Shown in pieces: positions 7,094-13,238 of a stretch of 22,567 bases of DNA. Within the stretch, counting starts at the first letter, position 1. Each line of letters opens with the position of its first letter. The notes beneath the pieces are model-generated. The model was not told where the DNA came from. It worked only from the letters and a program-made list of their open reading frames with translations, and ran no database searches. The position numbers and the translations under genes are program-made. The DNA is from an uncultured Clostridia bacterium (GTDB lineage Bacteria; Bacillota; Clostridia; Lachnospirales; Lachnospiraceae): positions 1 through 22,567 of the forward strand of contig CAMZAI010000013.1 in NCBI GenBank assembly GCA_947304065.1. The letters are read 5' to 3'.

Positions 7094-7150
7094 GCTCAAT
7101 ACAGAATCACGAGACCGGATATGGCAGGACCTGTCCGGTCCTTTCTTTTC
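7076..7150 (+). terminator. riboswitch-controlled terminator with antiterminator
   Basis: GACCGGA (7113-7119) pairs with TCCGGTC (7134-7140), with an inner CAGG/CCTG helix, followed by the T-rich run at 7141-7150: an intrinsic terminator before the ABC genes. Its 5' arm can instead pair upstream: CCATA (7076-7080) with TATGG (7120-7124), and TGG plus TCTC (7083-7090) with GAGACCGG (7111-7118). That antiterminator needs the same strand that the P1-competing hairpin uses. The predicted logic is therefore Mn bound, P1 formed, antiterminator formed, genes ON. Confidence 0.72.
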
Positions 7151-7212
7151 TAAAGATCAATTCAAAAAGGCAGGCAGATCTGCCTGCAGCAATGTGAAAG
7201 GAGCGTTAAGAA

Positions 7213-7914
7213 ATGAGTTTTGTGGAAATCAAAAACGTGAAGAAACATTACGGTGAGGGAGAGGCGCGAACGGCAGTACTGACGGGTGTGGACTTAAGTA
7301 TTGAAAAAGGAGAGCTGTGCGTGCTGCTCGGACCGTCCGGCAGCGGAAAATCAACGCTTCTTAATATAATCGGCGGCATCGACGACGCCGATGAAGGTTA
7401 CGTAATGATCGACAGCGAGAAGACCGCGGACATGAACGAAAAGCGGCTTACACAGTATCGCAGGAACCATCTGGGTTACGTTTTCCAGCTGTACAATCTG
7501 ATCCCCAATCTTACGGTGCGCGAGAACATTGAAGTCGGCGCATATCTGAGCAAAAAACCACTCGATGTGGATGAACTCTTAAAGACGCTCGGTCTCTACG
7601 AGCACAGGAACAAGCTTCCGAACCAGCTGTCCGGCGGACAGCAGCAGCGCACGGCGATCGGCCGCGCGGTCATCAAAAATCCCGATATCCTACTCTGCGA
7701 CGAGCCTACGGGCGCGCTCGATTACAATACTTCCAAAGAGATACTGGCTCTGCTCGAACGCATCAACAGCGAGTACGGCAACACGATCATCATGGTAACG
7801 CACAATGACGCCCTGAAGCACATGGCAGACAGAGTCGTGAAGCTCCGCGACGGCCGTGTTCACAGCAATTACCTGAACGAGAAACGCATGCCGGTTTCCG
7901 AAATCGAGTGGTAA
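7213..7914 (+). CDS. ABC transporter ATP-binding protein, MacB/LolD type
   Basis: The 233-residue protein has Walker A GPSGSGKST (40-48), a Q-loop in VFQLYNLIPNLT (90-101), the signature LSGGQ (139-143), Walker B ILLCDEPTGALD (159-170) and the H-loop His197 in VTHN. LYNLIPNLT and DEPTGALD are typical of the MacB/LolD/FtsE-like group, whose partners are FtsX-type permeases using a mechanotransmission mechanism rather than import. AAAGGAG precedes the ATG at 7213. The gene is separated from its permease by about 10 bases holding AAGGAGG, so they form one operon behind the yybP-ykoY leader. It works at the cytoplasmic membrane face. The substrate is unknown; the riboswitch suggests manganese-linked or envelope-related export. 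Confidence 0.93.
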   Translation: MSFVEIKNVKKHYGEGEARTAVLTGVDLSIEKGELCVLLGPSGSGKSTLLNIIGGIDDADEGYVMIDSEKTADMNEKRLTQYRRNHLGYVFQLYNLIPNLTVRENIEVGAYLSKKPLDVDELLKTLGLYEHRNKLPNQLSGGQQQRTAIGRAVIKNPDILLCDEPTGALDYNTSKEILALLERINSEYGNTIIMVTHNDALKHMADRVVKLRDGRVHSNYLNEKRMPVSEIEW

Positions 7915-7924
7915 GGAGGCAGCC

Positions 7925-10240
7925 ATGAAGAATCCCATGAATAAAAGGTATTTTCGCGAGCTGAGATCCGATCTCGGAAAATACCTCGTAATATTTCTCT
8001 TTATAGTAATGGTGGTTTCGGTGGTCTCGGGCTTCCTTTCCGCGAACGCCGGTGTCGCCGAATCGTATAAGAACAATCTTGAAAAGAGCCGTGTCGAGAA
8101 CGGACATCTTTCATTTAACATTCGTCCGGACGACGAGCTGCTTGATGCTGTGGCTTCGGCTGCGGACATGGATTTTTATCCCGCTGATTATTTTGAAGAG
8201 ACTAACGACGGCAAAACGCTGCGTGTCTATACGATATCGGATGAGGTCAATATCCCTGAGGTATACGAGGGAAGGCTTCCCGAAAGAAACGATGAGATCG
8301 CGCTCGATAACCTCAATTCCCGGGCACGAGGCTTAAAGATCGGCGACCGCATCCCTGTGGACGGCCATGAACTTACGATCACGGGTTTTGTGGTGCTCCC
8401 GAACTACAGCGCGATGTTCAAGGACAACGCGGACCTGATGTTTGACAAGGACAATTTCGGTATCGGAGTAATGACCGAAGAAGGTTTCGAGGCGTTTTCC
8501 TCAGAGCATATGACGGTAGGATACGCCTGGAGATACCATAATGAAGCCGCTGACGACAAAGCAAAGCGCGATGCTTCGGAGAAGGTGCTTTCGGCACTGC
8601 GCGATGAGCTCACAAAGGAAAATACAGAGATATATATGCGCGCGATGGCCGGAGAGCAGGGCCTTACGATGCTTGAGGTAAAGGATTTCATACCCGGTTA
8701 CGAGAACAAATCGATCAACTTCGCGGGCGAGGACATGAACGGAGACAGCGCGGCAATGACCATGTTCCTGTATATCGTGGTCGCGGTGCTCGCGTTCATC
8801 GTGGCCGTCACCACGATCAATACACTGACCAGGGAGGCTTCCGTTATCGGAACGCTGCGCGCGTCGGGATATACTCGCGGGGAGATGGTAAGGCATTACG
8901 CGGTCCTTCCGATCCTTTCGTTCATTCTGGGAATGATCGTCGGCAATGTCCTCGGCTATACGGGTCTGCACGATTTTATGATGAATATCTACCGCTCGAT
9001 GTATTCGCTCGGTGCGGTAAAGACCTCGTGGAACAGCGAAGCGTTTCTTAAGACCACTCTGGTTCCGACTTTGATCATGATCGCGATCAATCTGGCGATA
9101 CTTACCTGGAAGCTCAGGATCAGGCCGCTCGCGTTCCTCAGAAGAGAGATCTCCGGCAGCAAAAAGAAGCGTGCCGCAAGACTTTCGACGAAGATCCCTT
9201 TTACCTGGAGATTCCGCATACGCATAATCCTGCAGAATATGTCGAATTACGTGACTATGGCCGTGGGAGTGGTGCTCGCGGGTGCGATCATCATTTTCGG
9301 ACTGATGTTCCAGCCGCTGCTTGAGGAGGTTTCGAAGCGGATTGCCGATACAACGATCAGCCGCTACCAGTATATCCTGAAGACTCCCGAGGAGGCTTCG
9401 GAGGCCGGTGCGGAAAAGTTTGCCGCGGAAACGCTCGAGACCGCGCATGAGGATTACAAGACCGACGAGGTCACGGTTTACGGCATCGTCGAAGGAAGCA
9501 GATATATCAAGAAGACGATACCTGCGGGGCAGGTACTGCTCTCGAACGGATTCATGGACAAATACGGCGTGCACGAAGGCGATACGGTCAGCCTCTACGA
9601 TAAGTATTCCGACAGGTTCTACGATTTCAAGGTCGCGGGAGAATATCCTTACGAAGCGTCGCTCGCGGTATTCGCAAGGATCGATGATTTCAATGAGACC
9701 TTTGATAAAACGCCCGATTATTACAGCGGATATTTCTCGGATGAAAAGCTTGAAAGCCTTACGACCTCAAATGTTTATATGGTTGCGGACAGCGAGGCGA
9801 TCGGCGGATTCGCGGATCAGCTCTGGAAATCGTTCGCGGACTTCATGGGCCCCGTGCGCTGGTTCGGCGTGATCATGTTCGTGCTGATGGTATATCTGCT
9901 CGCAAAGCAGGTCATCGAGCGCAATGCGGTGAGCATTTCGATGACGAAGATCCTTGGCTTTACGCCGGGTGAGATCGGCGGACTCTATATTGTCTCGACC
10001 TCGATCGTGGTCATCGGCAGCCTGTTCCTTGCCATACCTCTGGTCGATCGGCTGCTGAAACTGATATTCAAGACCTATCTGTACAAGCGCTTGAGCGGCT
10101 ACCTGCCGTACTGCGTGAGCAGCGACTGCTACATCAATATGGTCCTGCTCGGTGTGGGAAGCTACATCGCAGTGGCTGCGCTCCAGTTACTTAAGATCCG
10201 CAGGATCGAAAAGAGTGAAGCTCTGAAAACTATAGAATAA
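7925..10240 (+). CDS. FtsX-like permease of the manganese-riboswitch ABC transporter
   Basis: The 771-residue protein has eight likely membrane segments in two FtsX-type sets. The first comprises about 19-40, 279-300, 324-345 and 374-398; the second about 441-465, 638-660, 685-710 and 736-757. Each set has a large extracytoplasmic domain (about 41-275 and 466-637). NTLTREASVIGTLRASGYTRGEM and, in the second half, NAVSISMTKILGFTPGEI are the coupling segments that meet the ATPase in this family. AAGGAGG precedes the ATG. Related two-set permeases export lipids or peptides, or give antimicrobial resistance. None that I know of is a proven manganese exporter, which makes its position behind a Mn-type riboswitch unusual. 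The stop is followed closely by a separate promoter for the ChrA pair. Confidence 0.9.
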   Translation: MKNPMNKRYFRELRSDLGKYLVIFLFIVMVVSVVSGFLSANAGVAESYKNNLEKSRVENGHLSFNIRPDDELLDAVASAADMDFYPADYFEETNDGKTLRVYTISDEVNIPEVYEGRLPERNDEIALDNLNSRARGLKIGDRIPVDGHELTITGFVVLPNYSAMFKDNADLMFDKDNFGIGVMTEEGFEAFSSEHMTVGYAWRYHNEAADDKAKRDASEKVLSALRDELTKENTEIYMRAMAGEQGLTMLEVKDFIPGYENKSINFAGEDMNGDSAAMTMFLYIVVAVLAFIVAVTTINTLTREASVIGTLRASGYTRGEMVRHYAVLPILSFILGMIVGNVLGYTGLHDFMMNIYRSMYSLGAVKTSWNSEAFLKTTLVPTLIMIAINLAILTWKLRIRPLAFLRREISGSKKKRAARLSTKIPFTWRFRIRIILQNMSNYVTMAVGVVLAGAIIIFGLMFQPLLEEVSKRIADTTISRYQYILKTPEEASEAGAEKFAAETLETAHEDYKTDEVTVYGIVEGSRYIKKTIPAGQVLLSNGFMDKYGVHEGDTVSLYDKYSDRFYDFKVAGEYPYEASLAVFARIDDFNETFDKTPDYYSGYFSDEKLESLTTSNVYMVADSEAIGGFADQLWKSFADFMGPVRWFGVIMFVLMVYLLAKQVIERNAVSISMTKILGFTPGEIGGLYIVSTSIVVIGSLFLAIPLVDRLLKLIFKTYLYKRLSGYLPYCVSSDCYINMVLLGVGSYIAVAALQLLKIRRIEKSEALKTIE

Positions 10241-10251
10241 AAAAAATCTTA

Positions 10252-10260
10252 TGATATAAT
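10252..10260 (+). promoter_or_regulatory. extended -10 promoter for the chromate transporter pair
   Basis: TGA followed by TATAAT (10255-10260) starts 12 bases after the permease stop codon. It could give the ChrA pair transcription independent of the upstream riboswitch operon, though read-through remains possible since no terminator separates them. Confidence 0.55.
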
Positions 10261-10297
10261 GTAAGCGACATTGAGACTTTTTAAGGAAAAAGAAGAT

Positions 10298-10873
10298 ATG
10301 CTGCTTACATTATTTCTTACATTCGCAAAGATAGGACTGTTCACGTTCGGCGGCGGATACGCGATGATCTCGATCATCGAGAGCATCTGCGTGGAGCGTA
10401 AAAACTGGATAACACACGATGAGATGATGAAGGTCACGGTCATTGCCGAGTCCACACCGGGACCCGTAGCGATCAACTGCGCGACCTTTGTCGGGTATAA
10501 ACAGAAGGGGCTCGCCGGGGCTATCGCGGCTACGATAGGCGTGGTTCTGCCTTCGTTTACGATCATTTACCTGATCTCGGTATTCCTGGACAATTTTCTT
10601 GAGATCACCTGGATCGCGAATGCGTTCAAGGGGATCCGCATCGGCGTCGGCGTACTGATACTCGGCGTCGGTATCAAGATGATCGGGAAGCTCAAAAAGA
10701 AGCTGTTTTCCTGCATCATCCTCGGCATTTCGTTTATCGCGATGCTGCTCATCAGCCTGTTCTCATGGAACTTTTCGTCGATCGCGATGATGCTGATCGC
10801 GGCGGTCGTGAGCATCGTGGTGTTTGCGATACAGGGCGCTCCGTCCGCAGGAAAGGACGGTGAGCCGAAATGA
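10298..10873 (+). CDS. chromate transporter, first half-size subunit (CHR domain)
   Basis: The start is the ATG at 10298, preceded by AAGGAAAAAG. An in-frame TTG at 10271 lies too near the promoter and has no ribosome site. The 191-residue product has one CHR domain: FTFGGGYAMISIIE near the start, then AESTPGPVAINCATFVGYK, the conserved proline-glycine hairpin, followed by hydrophobic segments to the end. It is the short-chain type (about 190-200 aa), in which two tandem genes make the two halves of the membrane transporter, as in Bacillus YwrA/YwrB. Known members export chromate, and many have unknown natural anion substrates. Its stop overlaps the second subunit's start (ATGA). Confidence 0.88.
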   Translation: MLLTLFLTFAKIGLFTFGGGYAMISIIESICVERKNWITHDEMMKVTVIAESTPGPVAINCATFVGYKQKGLAGAIAATIGVVLPSFTIIYLISVFLDNFLEITWIANAFKGIRIGVGVLILGVGIKMIGKLKKKLFSCIILGISFIAMLLISLFSWNFSSIAMMLIAAVVSIVVFAIQGAPSAGKDGEPK

Positions 10874-11436
10874 TATATCTTGAACTGTTTATCGGGTTCC
10901 TGACCGTCGGGCTGTTCTCGTTCGGCGGCGCGTATGCGGCCATACCCCTGACCAAGGATGTGGTCATGCACTACGGCTGGATCTCCGAAGAAATGCTGAT
11001 CGATATGATCGCGGTCAGCGAAAGTACACCTGGCCCGTTCATGGTCAATCTCGCGACCTATGTCGGAAGCACAAAGGGAGGTATCCCCGGGGCGCTCGTA
11101 GCTACGTTTGCAGCGATCCTGCCTGCATTTCTGATCATTTTGCTGGTAATGGTGCTGCTGAAGCGCCTGCTCGAGAACAGGTACGTGAAAGCGGCAATGG
11201 ACGGGATCGTGCCCTGCGTGGTCGGGATCATCACGGCGACGGGCTGTCATATGCTGATAAAGAACGGCATTCTGCCTGCATTCGGTACTCCGGGGGATCT
11301 TAGGGCACCGGTGATCGCGGCGGTCCTTGCCCTGATCTACTTCGGATCACGCAAAGTTTTGAAAAAAGGAATTTCCCCGATCCTGCTGATCGTGATCGCG
11401 GCATGCCTGGGAGTGGGGGTATACGGAATAAAATGA
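10870..11436 (+). CDS. chromate transporter, second half-size subunit (CHR domain)
   Basis: This 188-residue partner repeats the CHR plan: LFSFGGAYAAIPL, then SESTPGPFMVNLATYVGS and five or so hydrophobic segments. Its clear similarity to the preceding protein reflects the ancient duplication seen in full-length ChrA. The start overlaps the first subunit's stop, so equal synthesis is likely and the two should associate in the membrane, probably in opposite orientations as described for short ChrA pairs. The stop overlaps the next ATG (ATGA), tying it to the YitT-like gene. Confidence 0.88.
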   Translation: MIYLELFIGFLTVGLFSFGGAYAAIPLTKDVVMHYGWISEEMLIDMIAVSESTPGPFMVNLATYVGSTKGGIPGALVATFAAILPAFLIILLVMVLLKRLLENRYVKAAMDGIVPCVVGIITATGCHMLIKNGILPAFGTPGDLRAPVIAAVLALIYFGSRKVLKKGISPILLIVIAACLGVGVYGIK

Positions 11437-12158
11437 AAAGATTTAGTGTTACTGACAATAAAACAGTGGGCGGCATTGCGCGCAATTTTCTGATAGCTGC
11501 CGTGTCACTGTTTGTAAACGGTTTTGGAATCTACCTTACGATGAGGGCCTCTATCGGCGCCGCGCCGTGGGATGTACTGAGCCTCGGTTTATCCAAGACG
11601 CTCGGAATACTCTACGGCACCGCATCGATATCCGTTTCGGTCACCATCCTGATAATTGATATCTTGCTGAAAGAGCCTATAGGCATCGCGATGGTGCTTG
11701 ATGCGATAGTGGTTGGAAAATCGGTCGATTTCTTTAATATGATCGATGTTGTTCCTGTACCCAAAAGCCTTCCAGGAAGCATCGGGATGCTGCTTCTCGG
11801 TCTGGTAATAATCGGCTATACACAGATGTTCTACATGCGCGCCGCGCTTGGCTGCGGCCCCAGAGACACACTGCTCGTAGGTCTGAAGAAGCGCCTCCAG
11901 AGGATCCCTATCGGACTGGTGAGCATCGGTCTTTTGAGCACCGCGACTTTGATCGGTTATCTTCTCGGCGGTCCCGTGGGTATCGGAACCCTGCTTTGCG
12001 CATTTTTGGCGGGACCTGTAATGCAGCTGGCGTTCCGCTCGCTTTCATTCGACGCGACTGCGGTCAGACACCAGAGATTCTCGGAAACCATTGCGGTATT
12101 CGCCTCCGCAGCGAAGAAGCATAACTGTGTTCTGGGAAGAAAACGCAAACATGCTTAA
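11433..12158 (+). CDS. YczE/YyaS/YitT-family integral membrane protein
   Basis: The start is the ATG at 11433, overlapping the previous stop, with a GGGAGTGGGGG tract upstream; an in-frame ATG at 11403 would lie inside the ChrA gene. The 241-residue protein has about five membrane spans and the phrases VNGFGIYLTMRASIGAAPWDV near the N terminus and MRAALGCGPRDTLLVGL in the middle. These are characteristic of the YczE/YyaS/YitT group, whose members are membrane proteins of poorly known transport or regulatory function. The basic C-terminal tail (KKHNCVLGRKRKHA) should face the cytoplasm. Position suggests co-expression with the chromate transporter; a functional tie is not shown. Confidence 0.82.
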   Translation: MKRFSVTDNKTVGGIARNFLIAAVSLFVNGFGIYLTMRASIGAAPWDVLSLGLSKTLGILYGTASISVSVTILIIDILLKEPIGIAMVLDAIVVGKSVDFFNMIDVVPVPKSLPGSIGMLLLGLVIIGYTQMFYMRAALGCGPRDTLLVGLKKRLQRIPIGLVSIGLLSTATLIGYLLGGPVGIGTLLCAFLAGPVMQLAFRSLSFDATAVRHQRFSETIAVFASAAKKHNCVLGRKRKHA

Positions 12159-12170
12159 TCTCTTTCAGTT

Positions 12171-12224
12171 TTAATCTGCTTTTAATCTTCCTTCAAAGAT
12201 TGATTAAGAATAAGGCCTTATAAT
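12171..12224 (+). promoter_or_regulatory. promoter and 11-bp repeat operator of the 70-aa membrane protein gene
   Basis: TTAATC (12171-12176), TTAATC (12182-12187), TCAAAG (12193-12198, degenerate) and TTAAGA (12204-12209) lie on an exact 11-bp grid. Nine bases later comes TATAAT (12219-12224). A further TTAATC at 12155-12160 is off the grid. Orientation, hexamer and distance to the -10 match the paralogue's promoter at 5095-5148, so the same regulator probably acts on both. Confidence 0.68.
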
Positions 12225-12264
12225 CGGTCTTACAGAAAGTAACCTTTTGAAGGAGGAAACATAA

Positions 12265-12477
12265 ATGCTTACATTATTGGCGCTTTTCATTTTAGGTGCG
12301 GTATTCTTTAAGACTCTCGGCTTCGCGTTAAGGCTTGGCTGGGGTATTTTCAGGATCGTAGGATTCCTGGTATTCCTGCCCGTGATCCTTGTGGTAATGA
12401 TCTTCGGCGGACTCATCTGGGTTGCACTGCCTGTTATGGCTGTGTTCTGGATCATCGGGAAGCTCGTGAACGTGTAA
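12265..12477 (+). CDS. small two-helix membrane protein (70 aa), paralogue of the protein at 4778-5041
   Basis: The 70-residue protein is almost entirely hydrophobic: a first segment (2-20), a short amphipathic piece with LRLGWGIFRIV, and a long stretch (31-68) containing FLVFLPVILVVMIFGG and VFWIIGKL. It is homologous to the 87-residue protein at 4778-5041 but lacks that protein's charged tail. TTGAAGGAGG stands 8 bases before the ATG, a strong site implying high translation. The gene has its own repeat-bearing promoter and its own terminator, so it is a single-gene unit. Function unknown; small induced membrane proteins of this kind are often part of envelope-stress responses, which is inference here. 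Confidence 0.78.
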   Translation: MLTLLALFILGAVFFKTLGFALRLGWGIFRIVGFLVFLPVILVVMIFGGLIWVALPVMAVFWIIGKLVNV

Positions 12478-12492
12478 TAAATATTTCCGGCT

Positions 12493-12535
12493 AAAAGGGG
12501 ACGGTTAGCAAAATAACTGTCCCTTTTGATTTTTA
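12493..12535 (+). terminator. intrinsic terminator of the small membrane protein gene
   Basis: AAAAGGGGACGGTTA (12493-12507) pairs with TAACTGTCCCTTTT (12514-12527) around a GCAAAA loop, with one bulged G and one G-T pair, then a T-rich end at 12524-12534. It follows the stop by about 15 bases. Confidence 0.8.
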
Positions 12536-12575
12536 ACCTGAAAATGACCCGCAGCTCTCGTTCCCGGGGGCCATT

Positions 12576-12603
12576 TTGCTTTTCCGGTGAAGAAGGTTAT
12601 AAT
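12576..12603 (+). promoter_or_regulatory. promoter of the small lipoprotein gene
   Basis: TTGCTT (12576-12581), a 16-bp spacer and TATAAT (12598-12603) precede the lipoprotein ATG by about 28 bases and follow a terminator, so the gene is a separate unit. Confidence 0.6.
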
Positions 12604-12631
12604 GTATTCAGCGTAAGGAGCAGCGGCAGGT

Positions 12632-13165
12632 ATGAAGAAAATAGTCAAGGGGGTACTGGTTATCATGGGTATAATGGCGATATTGGAATCGATATTCGGC
12701 TGCAAAAAGAAGGATGAGACCGGCAACAGCGGGAATACGAACGGCGGGAGCGCGCAGGTCATTGACCTCGCCGAGTTCGACTACAAGCCCGGCTGTGAAG
12801 ATATGGCAGGCGAATATCATGTGAATTATCTCAGATGCAAGGACGGCGAATGGACGATCAGGAGCATTGACAGGGAGCCCGATACACGCGCAGAGACCAC
12901 TACGGTATATGCCGTTGATACTGCGGCCGTTGCGGAGTTCGAGGCCTTTATCAATGAGAATAAGATATATAAGCTGGCTGACCGCAAGGAGACCGATATG
13001 TTCATTACCGACTACACACCCTGGTCTTACACGATCGTGTTCGGACAGGTCGGGAGCCGGAAAACCTATCGTTTCGGTGAGTATCTCGATTACACCGAAA
13101 AAGACCGCGAGCTGATCAAAGAACTGAAGATCAGGTTTGAGGCCCTGAAGGGGAAGAAGAATTGA
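12632..13165 (+). CDS. small putative lipoprotein of unknown function (177 aa)
   Basis: The first 24 residues look like a lipoprotein signal: basic start (MKKIVKG), hydrophobic core and a lipobox-like SIFGC with Cys24, followed by a charged and Asn/Gly-rich spacer (KKKDETGNSGNTNGG). Glu19 close to the cleavage site is somewhat unusual, so lipidation is probable but not certain. The mature part (about 43-175) seems a compact alpha/beta domain with YRFGEYLDYTEKD and a helical, basic end (ELKIRFEALKGKKN). AAGGAG precedes the ATG by 11 bases. I recognise no family. It should sit on the outer face of the membrane. The next gene starts about 70 bases downstream, with no clear terminator in between. 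Confidence 0.75.
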   Translation: MKKIVKGVLVIMGIMAILESIFGCKKKDETGNSGNTNGGSAQVIDLAEFDYKPGCEDMAGEYHVNYLRCKDGEWTIRSIDREPDTRAETTTVYAVDTAAVAEFEAFINENKIYKLADRKETDMFITDYTPWSYTIVFGQVGSRKTYRFGEYLDYTEKDRELIKELKIRFEALKGKKN

Positions 13166-13238
13166 ATTATTTGACGTTTTCTGCTAAATTATAAACGGGT
13201 GTATACGGATTATGCGTTTTAACAGAGGTGTAATCGAT

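Noticed and set aside
8501..9574. Open frame of 357 codons on the minus strand inside the FtsX permease gene
   Set aside because: Composition is dominated by Arg, Asp, His and Glu in shadow fashion, with no start signal; the plus-strand permease explains the region.
10271..10297. TTG at 10271 as start of the first ChrA subunit
   Set aside because: It lies only about 10 bases after the -10 box with no ribosome site, and the homologous domain begins at the ATG at 10298.
13171..13195. TTGACG and TATAAA as a promoter for the HD-GYP gene
   Set aside because: The spacing is only 13 bp, too short for a normal promoter; the real promoter could not be placed with confidence.
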